From contig JADJFE010000006.1 of NCBI GenBank assembly GCA_016708725.1, positions 278,633 to 342,632 on the forward strand: a stretch of DNA of 64,000 bases, written 5' to 3'. The translations under genes and the position numbers were made by a program. The notes beneath the pieces were generated by a model. The model did no database searches, was not told the origin of the DNA, and saw only the letters and a program-made list of their open reading frames with translations. This DNA is from Candidatus Aalborgicola bjergmarkensis. GTDB lineage: Bacteria; Pseudomonadota; Gammaproteobacteria; Burkholderiales; Burkholderiaceae_C. The stretch's first letter is position 1; each line of letters starts with the position of its first letter. Below, in pieces: positions 27,459 to 36,410 of this stretch.

Positions 27459-27677
27459 TTAGGCAGCAAGCGCCACTTCAACAAAAGTGCTTCTTGATGC
27501 GGGTAGTGGGATTTGAAGTCCACTAGACCTCATATCTTCGAGGTGAAACTGAATTGCTTCTTCTATAAGCGTAAGTACCTCTGATTCCGTTTCCCCAGCA
27601 GCGATGCAACCAGGCAAATCTGGAACGAATGCACCGTAGCTAGTAGAACCCTTTTCTATAACGACCATGTAGCGCAT
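27459..27677 (-). CDS. hicB: HicB-type antitoxin
   Basis: A 72-aa HicB with the RNase-H-like degenerate fold: YGAFVPDLPGCIAAGETESEVLTLIEEAI. No C-terminal DNA-binding helix is obvious. The stop lies only 5 bp from the end of an M repeat. It lies 4 bp after hicA. Confidence 0.9.
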   Translation of the reverse strand: MRYMVVIEKGSTSYGAFVPDLPGCIAAGETESEVLTLIEEAIQFHLEDMRSSGLQIPLPASRSTFVEVALAA

Positions 27678-27681
27678 GGAA

Positions 27682-27870
27682 TTACTCCTTCAATCCAGCT
27701 TGTTTAAGCGCACTGTTCAATGTACCGGGAGGAACATCTACGCTCGGTTTGCCTGCAACAGTAACGGTACCCGGTTTTGTGGGGTGGTGTAGCTGGCGAT
27801 GACTGCCGCGTTGGCGCACCACGATCCAGCCATTTTGTTCCGGCAGTTGCAATAATTCAGATACTTTCAT
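27682..27870 (-). CDS. hicA: HicA-type mRNA interferase toxin
   Basis: A 62-aa double-stranded-RBD-fold toxin. The family pattern NGWIVVRQRGSHRQLHHPTKPGTVTV includes the catalytic His of GSHRQL. Its start overlaps the stop of the upstream N-acetyltransferase-like gene by 4 bp, which ties the pair to that gene. Confidence 0.9.
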   Translation of the reverse strand: MKVSELLQLPEQNGWIVVRQRGSHRQLHHPTKPGTVTVAGKPSVDVPPGTLNSALKQAGLKE

Positions 27871-28796
27871 TCGCCATCAGCGCGTGGTGCCGACAAATGG
27901 CCGTCGCAACGCTTGCTCGGCGGTTCGCCAGTTAGCGGTGGCGGCGGCGAGCCGCAGGGTGCTTCAAATGATGCTTCAAGGCTCCCCGACAGAACCCAGT
28001 CTTCAATCATCCGATTGGACAAACCGATGTCGTCGCGCAGTGCCTGCCTCAATTCTGCTGCCGATAAGTCACGGCTGGAGAGGCCGACTCGCGACTTTGA
28101 AATTCGTTTATTCCCCACGAGCACCAACAACTCATCTGGCCGATTTCGGCGGGCATAAAGACGTTGGTTGAAAGGACTGCGCTCATGCGACGATGCATAG
28201 CATGCAAGATAGAACGCATGGGTTACCTCGTTGGCAAGCAGTCGACAGGGCATATAACCCGGGTTTGGAGGTACTTCGACCCAAAGAAGATGATTTCCAT
28301 CGCCCGTCGGTTCCACCTCTGCGGGAAACACAGGATCATCCTGGACAAAGACCGTCCGTTCGAGTGGCAACGGTGTGTTGTAGAGCAACGAAGAGTCCAC
28401 CAGCCAGTGACGCCCATCTATCCCGACCCTGACGCTACCGTGATTGACGATGCCAAGATCACGCATGTGCCCGACGATACGTTGCGACTCAAAGCCGAGC
28501 GAACGAACAAGCTCAAACAGCGCATTGCTCGAAGGCCAGCATGTTCCACCGGTACCGTCTGTCAGCCAGCATTCCAAAAAGTCTTCAGCGTACCCGCCAG
28601 GAAGGAAATGACTGCCAGTCTTGCGCAGGGCGATCATTTTGCGCACATTATCGAAAGGGAGACTTATGCACCATGCGTAGTAGAGCGCACGAAGTCCATC
28701 CAGGTCAACTGTGGGCGGCTTCGAGAACCCGAGACGCTCAAGGACTTTGTCACGGAGAACCGTGTTCAGATGCGATGCGTTATTTAGCCTGTCCAA
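27867..28796 (-). CDS. Arylamine N-acetyltransferase-like protein
   Basis: A 309-aa protein of the NAT fold, which moves an acetyl group from acetyl-CoA to arylamines or related acceptors through a Cys-His-Asp triad. Candidates are Cys86 (GTGGTCWPSSNALFELV), His119 (VNHGS) and Asp134 (HWLVDSS). The His-Asp spacing of 15 equals that of characterised NATs. The usual RGGxCFExN is altered to GTGGTCWPSSN, so the substrate may differ. The C-terminal Pro-rich end (SPPPPLTGEPPSKRCDG) looks unlike the rest and may be repeat-derived. It is in an operon with hicAB. Confidence 0.75.
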   Translation of the reverse strand: MDRLNNASHLNTVLRDKVLERLGFSKPPTVDLDGLRALYYAWCISLPFDNVRKMIALRKTGSHFLPGGYAEDFLECWLTDGTGGTCWPSSNALFELVRSLGFESQRIVGHMRDLGIVNHGSVRVGIDGRHWLVDSSLLYNTPLPLERTVFVQDDPVFPAEVEPTGDGNHLLWVEVPPNPGYMPCRLLANEVTHAFYLACYASSHERSPFNQRLYARRNRPDELLVLVGNKRISKSRVGLSSRDLSAAELRQALRDDIGLSNRMIEDWVLSGSLEASFEAPCGSPPPPLTGEPPSKRCDGHLSAPRADGE

Positions 28797-29396
28797 CTTA
28801 TTCCCCTCCGAAGATGTCTTCGCTCTATTTGGATCATAAACGCCGTGCCTCAGAAGCCGAACTCAATGTATAGAGACACACCCGTGACTCCTTAACATGG
28901 CCGGGCGACCTCCACACAAACCCGCATGCAATAAGGCTTGCAGCCGATGCACTGTATAAATGAGCAGTCATAACACCCCCCAAAAAAAGCAGCATACCGG
29001 TTTTCGAGTCAACCCGGCTGCTGGGTCGGTTACGTGAGCAGATTCGCTATCCGCACTTCCGCACTATAGCCGCAGAGCCAAAGAGGCCTGACTGTATTAC
29101 GGGTGAGATATTTTGTTCGCTGGCACGGACTCAACGGCCAGATGCGCCATCCACGTGGGCTGGGTGTTGTAGAGGTTTTACAGCAAACCGAAGAACTCCA
29201 ATTTTGATAGCTGTTTCCGCATGTCCCATAAGCTTTGCAGGCCGATTGGTAGCTAAAAAATAGCCTATCCATGCCTCCCGCACCCGGCAGGCGGGACGGT
29301 TGAGGGTAGGTTTGGGGGTAAATGAGCCGAAAAAATGGAGAAATCTGGCTGCAGCCCTCATGGGACGTGCTGTAGCAGCTATCAAAAAAGAATCTA
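28797..29396. repeat. R3-R2-M repeat cluster
   Basis: Three repeat blocks in a row. R3 spans about 28863-29035 (AATAAGGCTTGCAGCCGATG; the CCGG hairpin AGCATACCGG...CCCGGCTGCTG). R2 is about 29036-29201. A full M copy lies at 29202-29388. The R3-R2-M(left half) order recurs at 39466-39860. The M unit ends 8 bp from the stop of the 29397 gene. No gene is visible. Confidence 0.7.
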
Positions 29397-29888
29397 TCAA
29401 TCCCATTGACCAGGCATAAATCCACGCATGTGGCCAGTTCGCGTGCGAGACAGCGCAAGCTCGAACGGCTCCAGGCTCGGGTTCATAAGCGCGGGTTTGA
29501 GGCGCCAGATGTGGTTTCGCATCGCGCTCGCTGCGCCTCGTGGCACCACGATGACTCCCAGGCCATGCGCTCCTTTGCGGAAGAGAACGGAAGGCTTCAG
29601 CAGTGCAACATGGGCCTGGCCTGCAGCCTCCGGCTCAAACCCAGGTGGTATGACGCAGCCCTGAATGGTTGCTTCGCGTCCGACGATGACCTGGCGCATC
29701 CCATCCCTGCAATGGTGGTACTGCGCCGACCAGCTATACATGGCGCTCCAGTTGGATGATTTTGCCCACCACAACTCCGAGCCCCACCATGCGAACGACA
29801 AGACCTTCACGGGCTCTTCAAACGCAAGCTCCGCACAGAGGGTTTGCTGGCCCCACGCATCGGCTGACAGTTTCAGAGCTACGTTCAA
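29397..29888 (-). CDS. Hypothetical protein
   Basis: A 163-aa open frame beginning with TTG, Trp-rich in its first half (FAWWGSELWWAKSSNWSAMYSW). I recognise no family. It is divergent from the antitoxin gene at 29962 and ends next to an M repeat, as the neighbouring genes do. The weak start signal and lack of a known domain leave it uncertain. Confidence 0.4.
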   Translation of the reverse strand: MNVALKLSADAWGQQTLCAELAFEEPVKVLSFAWWGSELWWAKSSNWSAMYSWSAQYHHCRDGMRQVIVGREATIQGCVIPPGFEPEAAGQAHVALLKPSVLFRKGAHGLGVIVVPRGAASAMRNHIWRLKPALMNPSLEPFELALSRTRTGHMRGFMPGQWD

Positions 29889-29961
29889 TTCAGCATCTCT
29901 TCACTACAATCGTACGGTAACCCAGTACATACACACATACACACATAAACGGCGGTAACCC

Positions 29962-30234
29962 ATGGACACAGTGAGCGTAAACCAGTTCCGGGACAACCTG
30001 AAATCCTTTGTCGAACAGGTTGTTAACAACCACACCCCCATCAAGGTGACGCGTCGCGCCGGTGAAGCATTCATAGTAGTCAGTGCGGATGACTGGGAGC
30101 GAGAACAGGAAACGCTCTTTGTCCTGCAAAATCAAAGCCTGATGACTCAAATGACGGCTTCGCTCGCCACACACACGCAGAAGTCCGGCTACACCCCGGA
30201 TCAAGAGGAAATGGATGAGATCGCTCGTTTTTGA
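29962..30234 (+). CDS. Solitary Phd/YefM-type antitoxin
   Basis: A 90-aa protein starting MDTVSVNQFRDNLKSFVEQVVNNHTPIKV, then GEAFIVVSADDWEREQETLFVL, a clear Phd/YefM pattern. No toxin gene follows; the next gene, 35 bp on, codes a membrane GGDEF-like protein. It may be an orphan that lost its toxin, or it may cross-regulate the yefM-yoeB pair at 25 kb. Confidence 0.8.
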   Translation: MDTVSVNQFRDNLKSFVEQVVNNHTPIKVTRRAGEAFIVVSADDWEREQETLFVLQNQSLMTQMTASLATHTQKSGYTPDQEEMDEIARF

Positions 30235-30269
30235 GGGGTGCCACCGCTGATCCCCAATAGGTATGCCCC

Positions 30270-31490
30270 ATGTCAACTGCCAAAAAAACACAGTCAACGT
30301 CCCACCCAACGTCCCACCATTACCCTGCTGCGGATCGACGCCGCAGGGCATCGGACGCTGCAGCATCCAGCGAGACAGAAGACGTTGGGCTTTTGAGCGG
30401 CAACGTTACTTTTCGACTGCGGCGTCTGGAACCACTGGTTTCCTGGGTTCTGGCAGGCTACACCCTGTGGGTGGGCATCTTGCTCAATGCCGAAGGAACA
30501 TCGTCCTGGTTGCTGGCCTTGTATGCTTTTTGCGTTGGTGCCTGGAGTCAGAAGTTTCCCGCACGTGTGCAGGGCAGCATGTTGTTGCGCGGGGTGCTGC
30601 TGTTGGTGGGTGCTGGCGTCTTGCACCTCGCTCCCAACCTGGGCGGTGCAACGGGAGCCTATTTTTTCTGGCCATGTCTGATTGCGGTTTTTTACGCCTT
30701 GCTGTTGGCGCGTCCATGGGCAATCCTGCTGATCACCCTGGCTGTGCTAGAGTTTGGCTTGGCATGCGCACTGGCGCAACCCGCTACACCCTGGCTGCGG
30801 GTATTGATCTACACCGCGTTTTTGCTGTCCTTCCCGTCCCTGGCCATCGTGTTCGGTCTTTCCATGCGGGAATCCGACCAAAAGTCCGAGTCGTCCATGC
30901 GCGATGAACGCACATTGCTTTACAACGAAACCGGATTCTTTGTGCATGGAGGCGTGTTACTGGCCGAGTGCCACAAAAACGAAAGACCTTTTTCCATGGT
31001 ACTGCTCAACGGTGCGGATTTACATGACGCCTCGACGCTGCTGGGACGCAAGGTTGCCAACGATTTGTTTTCCCAGGTGGTGCAGGGTATTGGTGAGGTG
31101 CCGGGGGAAGGTATTGCTGCGCGTACCGATGCGGTCGAGTTTGCGCTCTTGCTGCCTGGGGTCAATACCGAACGTGCTGCGGCCCTGGTGCAACAACGTC
31201 TGGGCCATCCACCCAAGGTCGAGATCGCCCTGGAGGGCAAGCCGGTGACGATCATGCTTGAAATGGTCATCGCCCAACCCAAGGACAAGGCGCAGAGCCT
31301 CGAAGAACTCTACGACACACTGCATGCGCGCTGGGCCAGGGCACCAGTTGAAAACCACGGCATTCGCACCAAACCGACGCCATTGCTCGACCCCGACGAT
31401 GACACACAAGACAGAGCTGCACGCCGCGCGGGGGCGCCCACTATCCCCATGGCAATGGTCAAACCACAAAAAACCCCCTGGCAGAGGTAA
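30270..31490 (+). CDS. Membrane protein with degenerate GGDEF-like domain
   Basis: A 406-aa protein. A charged N-terminus is followed by about six membrane segments (residues ~55-205) and a cytosolic domain with the layout of a diguanylate cyclase (DERTLLYNETGFFVHGGVLL, SMVLLNGADLHDAS). At the place of GGDEF it reads RTDAVEFALLLPG, so the active-site GG[D/E]EF is lost and cyclase activity is not expected. It may be a regulatory partner. A true diguanylate cyclase follows at 31617. The long Lys/Asp-rich end has no known domain. Confidence 0.65.
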   Translation: MSTAKKTQSTSHPTSHHYPAADRRRRASDAAASSETEDVGLLSGNVTFRLRRLEPLVSWVLAGYTLWVGILLNAEGTSSWLLALYAFCVGAWSQKFPARVQGSMLLRGVLLLVGAGVLHLAPNLGGATGAYFFWPCLIAVFYALLLARPWAILLITLAVLEFGLACALAQPATPWLRVLIYTAFLLSFPSLAIVFGLSMRESDQKSESSMRDERTLLYNETGFFVHGGVLLAECHKNERPFSMVLLNGADLHDASTLLGRKVANDLFSQVVQGIGEVPGEGIAARTDAVEFALLLPGVNTERAAALVQQRLGHPPKVEIALEGKPVTIMLEMVIAQPKDKAQSLEELYDTLHARWARAPVENHGIRTKPTPLLDPDDDTQDRAARRAGAPTIPMAMVKPQKTPWQR

Positions 31491-31616
31491 AAACTGGTAG
31501 CGAAAACAATAGCATCTACTCGTGATACGATACAAAGCCGTTGTCAAGCAACCCCGACCCCGTTGCCTGACAAGTTTTGAAGCCGCGACCCCGCTTCATT
31601 CATTCGGACGATTCTT

Positions 31617-33683
31617 GTGCTCACTGTGAACGAAGTAAGGCAGCGCCTATCCATCAAGGCGCGCCTGTTGCTACTGGTCATGGCAATGGCGTTGGCCCTT
31701 GCCCTGTGTATGTCCGTTGGTATTTTTATGGACATGCAGGAGTCCGTCGACGCAACCAAGGCGAATCTGCGCTCATTTGCAAAGCTGCTGACCCACACCA
31801 CCAACAGCAAAATTACCACTGCACGCAAAACCCTGGAATATCTGGCCGAACGTCCTCTTGTCAAGCAGCTAGACCCCAGTAACTGCGACGTGATTTTGCA
31901 AGACATCCTGGCCATCAACCACGAAAACCACTACGCGAATGTCACCTATACCAATATGGACGGATTGGCGGTCTGTTCCGCGCTGGCGCAACCCGATGGC
32001 AAGCCTGTCAATGTGGGCAAGACTGCGTGGTTCCAGAATTTTCTCAAAACCAAAGAATTCCGCGTCGGAGAGCCTTTCATGGGGCCAATTTCAAAAAAAT
32101 GGGTTAGCGTTCTGAGCGTGCCGATCTGGAATCAGCACCATGCAATGATCGGTGGCGTTCAAATTCCCCTCGATCTTGGGGACTTCGATCCCAAACTCCC
32201 TACCAATTTTCTCCCTGAAGGAAGCCGTTACGGTTTCTTCTCGGAGGACGGTGTCCTGATCTGGCGCAACGTAGACCCCAATCGCGCGATAGGAACCCGG
32301 CCTGATGCAGATGCGACCCGCAAGTTACTCCAAATCAAAAATGGCGAATTCGAAGGTGTAGCGGGGGATGGTGTGCGCCGTTTTTACGCCGTGCTCTCCA
32401 TGACGGAGGTTGGCTGGATTGCCTTCGTTGGCGTGCCCGTAACAGAGATATACGCTAAAGCACGACAGCGTGCTTATGTTGGTGCAGGCATTTCCCTATT
32501 GGTAATCGCCATACTGGTACGACTGGCCTTGGTCACCACGCGGCGCATCACCAGACCGATTGCAGAACTGGAAAGTGCTGCACGCGCAGTTTTCAACGGG
32601 CATCTTGACACCAAGGTCTCGACCGACGCACCGAGCGAAATAGCCAACGTGGCGGCTGCGTTTAATGTCATGACACAAAGGATTCATTCTTCCACCCGGC
32701 AACTGGAAGCAGAAATTGAAGAACGCAAGCAAATAGAAGCGGCCCTGCAGGCAAGCGAGCAACGCTTTCGGGATTTGTTTGAATGCTCCCCCGATCCCGC
32801 TTGCCTGATAAAGAATCGTCGGATCATGGATTGCAATCTGGCTGCGGTCAAAATCCTTGGTTATGCCAGCCGGGAAGAACTCCTGGCAGCCATTCACCTG
32901 GTACTCTCGCCCGAGTTTCAGCCCAATGGCCGTACGTCGCTCGAAAAAGCCGAAGAAATGCTGCAAATCGCTTTTCAGCGCGGCATCCATCGGTTTGAGT
33001 GGACACTGAAACACCATGACGGCCACTGTTTCCCGGTGGAAGTCACGCTGGCCAAAATCATTTTGCAAGGGGATGACATCCTGTACTGCATCTGGCGTGA
33101 CATCACCGAGCGCAAGCAATTGGAAGAACAGGTGCGCCATCTGGCGTTTTTTGACCCGCTCACCGGACTGCCGAACCGCCGCTTGCTGCGTGATCGCCTG
33201 CATCAGGCCATGGAGTCAAGCAAGCGCAATGGACGCTATTGCGCGCTGGTGATTCTTGACCTGGACAATTTCAAGCCACTCAATGATACGCATGGACATG
33301 CTTGTGGCGACCTGCTGCTGGTTGCCGTTGCGCAGCGGCTCAGAGCCTGCGTCCCCACGGCGGACACGGTGTCGCGCTTTGGTGGCGATGAGTTTGTCGT
33401 GCTTATCGGAGAACTCTACGAGGGCAAGGCGGAGTCTGCCGCGCAGGCCAGGCTCATTGCCGAAAAAATTCGCCACACATTGGGATTACGGCATCTGCTG
33501 ACGCACCAGTCAGAGGAAGGGGAAACCGGATACACGATTGAGCACCAATGCACGGCCAGTATTGGCGTTGCCCTATTCTTTGGCCATGAGGCAAGCCAGG
33601 ACAAGATCATGCAATGGGCCGATTCGGCGATGTACCAGGCCAAGAATGCCGGGCGCAATCAGATCAGTTTTTATAGCGCCTGA
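31617..33683 (+). CDS. Membrane diguanylate cyclase (Cache-HAMP-PAS-GGDEF)
   Basis: A 688-aa protein with a GTG start. Order: membrane segment (~15-40), periplasmic Cache-type sensor (~40-280, with NVTYTNMDGLAVCSAL and ISKKWVSVLSVPIWN), second membrane segment (~285-305), HAMP (RRITRPIAELESAARAVF), PAS (QRFRDLFECSPDPACLI) with WRDITERKQLEEQVRHLAFFDPLTGLPNRRLL as the linker, and GGDEF (VSRFGGDEFVVLIG). The intact GGDEF predicts c-di-GMP synthesis. The inhibitory RxxD site reads PTAD, so product inhibition may be weak. Its 3' end overlaps the convergent aminotransferase gene by 13 bp. Confidence 0.88.
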   Translation: MLTVNEVRQRLSIKARLLLLVMAMALALALCMSVGIFMDMQESVDATKANLRSFAKLLTHTTNSKITTARKTLEYLAERPLVKQLDPSNCDVILQDILAINHENHYANVTYTNMDGLAVCSALAQPDGKPVNVGKTAWFQNFLKTKEFRVGEPFMGPISKKWVSVLSVPIWNQHHAMIGGVQIPLDLGDFDPKLPTNFLPEGSRYGFFSEDGVLIWRNVDPNRAIGTRPDADATRKLLQIKNGEFEGVAGDGVRRFYAVLSMTEVGWIAFVGVPVTEIYAKARQRAYVGAGISLLVIAILVRLALVTTRRITRPIAELESAARAVFNGHLDTKVSTDAPSEIANVAAAFNVMTQRIHSSTRQLEAEIEERKQIEAALQASEQRFRDLFECSPDPACLIKNRRIMDCNLAAVKILGYASREELLAAIHLVLSPEFQPNGRTSLEKAEEMLQIAFQRGIHRFEWTLKHHDGHCFPVEVTLAKIILQGDDILYCIWRDITERKQLEEQVRHLAFFDPLTGLPNRRLLRDRLHQAMESSKRNGRYCALVILDLDNFKPLNDTHGHACGDLLLVAVAQRLRACVPTADTVSRFGGDEFVVLIGELYEGKAESAAQARLIAEKIRHTLGLRHLLTHQSEEGETGYTIEHQCTASIGVALFFGHEASQDKIMQWADSAMYQAKNAGRNQISFYSA

Positions 33684-34873
33684 CGCAGGCGTGCCACGCC
33701 CTCTAGTATCCCGGCGGTATCGGTGGTGGCAAAGCTCAGGCGCAGCGTGGCACGGTCGGGGTTGGCGGCATAAAACGGCATTCCCGGAACAAAAGCCACG
33801 CCCTGCGCAATGGCGCGCTGGGCAAATGCGGTGGCATCCGTCGGCCTGCCCTGCGCCCCCGTGAGACGCGCCCAGACGAATAACCCTCCCTGGGGTTGCA
33901 CGAAGTCTATGGCATCGCCCAGTTCGCTGAGCAAGGCATCACCCATGGCCTGTGCGCGCTTTGCATAAATGCCCCTCACCCGCTCCAGCGTTGCAGGCAA
34001 GCGCCCGGCCTGGAGGTAGCGTGCGGCGCTGGCCTGGGCCAATGTGCTGGTGTGGGCATCGCTGAACTGCTTGCACATGGTGGCCTTGGCCAGCAATTCG
34101 GGCGGGGCAATCAACCAGCCCAGTCGCAGGCCCGGCGAGAGCACCTTGCTGAGCGAACCGCAATGCGCCAGCCAGTCGCGGCTGCCTGGCACCTGGGTGC
34201 TCAGTGCCAGCAGGCTTGGCGGCGGTGCGGTGGCAAAATACAGATCGCCATACGGATCATCTTCCACAACCAGGGTCTGGTACTGCAGCGCCAGTTCCAG
34301 CACGCGCTTGCGACGCTCCAGGCTCAGCAAAGTTCCGCTGGGATTGCCGAATGTGGGGATCAGATAGACCAGTTTCGGTTTGTGCTCGGCCATCAGGGCT
34401 TCCAGCGCCTGCGTCTGAACACCGTGGGCATCGATGGGCACGCTGATAAGCTCGGCGCCATACAAGCGAAAGCACTGGATGGTGGCCAGAAACGTCGGGC
34501 CTTCCACCAGCACCTTGTCTCCGGGACTGATCATGGTCTTGCCCAGCAGGTCTAATGCCTGCTGGCTGCCGGTGGTAACGATGAGTTGTTCGGACGTGAT
34601 CCCCGCGCACCCCTTGCTTTCCATGAACGCTGCGAGTTGTTCGCGCAAGGGGGTGTAGCCTTCGGTGGCGCCATATTGCAGCGCAGCACCGGGTTCCTCA
34701 CGCAAAGCAGCATTCACTGCGGCCTGGATACCCTCCACATCAAACAGGGCACTGTCAGGAAACCCCCCGGCAAAACTGATGATGCCGGGCTTGCCCAGCA
34801 GCTTGAAGAGTTCACGAATCGCGGAGGTTTCCACGTTGTTCAAACGATTGGCAAAGGAAAGTGGCATGATCAA
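33671..34873 (-). CDS. PLP-dependent aminotransferase (2-aminoadipate transaminase type)
   Basis: A ~398-aa fold-type I aminotransferase of the MocR/LysN-like group. GAALQYGATEGYTPLREQLA and FGNPSGTLLSLERRKRVLELA are typical. HCGSLSKVLSPGLRLGW carries the PLP lysine, and VVEDDPYGDLYF the Asp-Tyr pair that holds PLP. It lacks the N-terminal GntR domain. It lies downstream of dnaB on the same strand but is separated by ~25 bp. The exact substrate is not clear from sequence. Confidence 0.85.
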   Translation of the reverse strand: MIMPLSFANRLNNVETSAIRELFKLLGKPGIISFAGGFPDSALFDVEGIQAAVNAALREEPGAALQYGATEGYTPLREQLAAFMESKGCAGITSEQLIVTTGSQQALDLLGKTMISPGDKVLVEGPTFLATIQCFRLYGAELISVPIDAHGVQTQALEALMAEHKPKLVYLIPTFGNPSGTLLSLERRKRVLELALQYQTLVVEDDPYGDLYFATAPPPSLLALSTQVPGSRDWLAHCGSLSKVLSPGLRLGWLIAPPELLAKATMCKQFSDAHTSTLAQASAARYLQAGRLPATLERVRGIYAKRAQAMGDALLSELGDAIDFVQPQGGLFVWARLTGAQGRPTDATAFAQRAIAQGVAFVPGMPFYAANPDRATLRLSFATTDTAGILEGVARLRQAL

Positions 34874-34900
34874 GGTATCAAGGTAAAAATAAGATATTTT

Positions 34901-36304
34901 TTAGAAATCGCCGGTGCTGCCGTGGGCTAGGTTTTCAAACTTGGTAATGGGTTTGATGAAGGCCAGTTTGACCACGCCGGTGGGGCCGTTGCGCTGCTTG
35001 GCGATGATGACTTCGGCCACACCCGGCTCCTTGCAGGCATCCTTGGTGTAATACTCGTCGCGGTAAATGAACATGATGATGTCGGCATCTTGCTCAATGG
35101 CACCAGACTCGCGCAGGTCACTCATCATGGGACGTTTGTCGGGACGCTGCTCGACGCTGCGATTGAGCTGGGACAAGGCAATGACGGGGCACTTCAGTTC
35201 ACGCGCCAGCATCTTCAAGCCGCGCGAAATTTCCCCCAGTTCGGTGGCGCGATTTTCACCGTCATTGCTGCTACCGCTCATCAATTGCAGATAGTCCACC
35301 ACAATCAGTCCCAGCTGGCCGCACTGGCGCGCCAGACGCCGTGCGCTGGCGCGCAATTCACTGGATGTCAATCCAGCGCTTTCGTCGATATGCAGGGAAA
35401 TCGTGCGCAGTTTTTCGATGGTTTCGGTCAGGCGTGGCCACTCGTCATCGGTCAGTCGCCCGGTACGCAAATGCCCCTGGTCAATGCGGCCAATGGAACC
35501 CACGATACGCACCGCCAACTGGGTGGCGCCCATTTCCATGGAGAAAACGGCCACAGGCAAGCCCTCATTCAAGGCCACATGCTCGGCAATATTGATCGCC
35601 AGGGCGGTCTTGCCCATGGAGGGGCGCGCCGCCAGCACAATCAGATCCCCCGCCTGAAAGCCTGCCGTCATGCGATCCAGGTCATAAAAACCCGTGGCCA
35701 CCCCGGTTATTTCATTGGGGTTGTCGGCCATCTCCTGCACGCGGTCCAGCAACTTGACCACCAGGGACTCCATCGCCTGAAACCCCTGGCCGCTACGCTT
35801 GCCCTGCTCACCGATGCGAAAGATTTTTTGCTCGGCCTCATCCACAATATCCGCCACCGGGCGGCCTTTGGGGTTGAAGGCACTGGTGGAAATTTCATCA
35901 CTGGCCGTCACCAGCTTACGCAACAGGGCGCGGTCACGCACGATTTCGGCATAACGGCGGATATTGCCCGCGCTGGGAACGTACTGCGCCAGGGAATTCA
36001 GGTAGGCAAGGCCGCCAATTTCCTCGGCGCGCCCCTGGTTTTGCATGTGTTCGAAGACCGTGATGACATCCGCCGGTTTATTGGCATTGACCAGGGCGCC
36101 GATGGCGGCGTAAATCAAGCGGTGTTCGTAGCGGTAAAAGTCGCTATCCACCAGAATGTCATTCACCCGATCCCAGGCGGCTTCGTCCAGCAGCAAGCCC
36201 CCCAGTACGCTCGATTCGCCCTCAATCGAGTGCGGCGGCACGCGCAATTGTGCAATCTGGCGGTCCTGGCCTTGGCCATCCATGGGGGGAAATTCGGTTG
36301 ACAT
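34901..36304 (-). CDS. dnaB: Replicative DNA helicase DnaB
   Basis: A 467-aa helicase. N-terminal domain: HSIEGESSVLGGLLLDEAAWDRV. RecA-like C-domain: Walker A AARPSMGKTALAINIA, Walker B GLIVVDYLQLMSG, then ALSQLNRSVEQRPDKRPMMSDLRESGAIEQDADI (landmarks ALSQLNRSVEQR and SGAIEQDAD). It is a full-length ring helicase that unwinds the fork. I prefer the ATG at 36304 over the upstream GTG at 36328. It closes the rpsF-priB-rpsR-rplI cluster, as in other betaproteobacteria. Confidence 0.96.
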   Translation of the reverse strand: MSTEFPPMDGQGQDRQIAQLRVPPHSIEGESSVLGGLLLDEAAWDRVNDILVDSDFYRYEHRLIYAAIGALVNANKPADVITVFEHMQNQGRAEEIGGLAYLNSLAQYVPSAGNIRRYAEIVRDRALLRKLVTASDEISTSAFNPKGRPVADIVDEAEQKIFRIGEQGKRSGQGFQAMESLVVKLLDRVQEMADNPNEITGVATGFYDLDRMTAGFQAGDLIVLAARPSMGKTALAINIAEHVALNEGLPVAVFSMEMGATQLAVRIVGSIGRIDQGHLRTGRLTDDEWPRLTETIEKLRTISLHIDESAGLTSSELRASARRLARQCGQLGLIVVDYLQLMSGSSNDGENRATELGEISRGLKMLARELKCPVIALSQLNRSVEQRPDKRPMMSDLRESGAIEQDADIIMFIYRDEYYTKDACKEPGVAEVIIAKQRNGPTGVVKLAFIKPITKFENLAHGSTGDF

Positions 36305-36347
36305 GGTGGGTTCTGATTTGATAGTCACGGGATGCTACCAAAAGCAC

Positions 36348-36381
36348 AAAAGCCGCCAAGGGCATGGCCCTTGCGGCTTTT
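36348..36381 (-). terminator. Hairpin between rplI and dnaB
   Basis: AAAAGCCGC(C)AAGGGC pairs with GCCCTTGCGGCTTTT with one bulged base. It lies between the rplI stop and the dnaB start and probably reduces read-through from the ribosomal genes. Confidence 0.7.
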
Positions 36382-36410
36382 GCAGTCTGGTTCCAACAAC
36401 CCGATGGATG

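Noticed and set aside
24608..29388. Integron cassette array with attC sites
   Set aside because: Blocks are separated by similar repeats, but no GTTRRRY/RYYYAAC core sites were seen at their ends and no integrase gene is present in the window.
35090..36301. Long open frame (403 aa) on the plus strand
   Set aside because: Antisense to dnaB, no recognisable domain.
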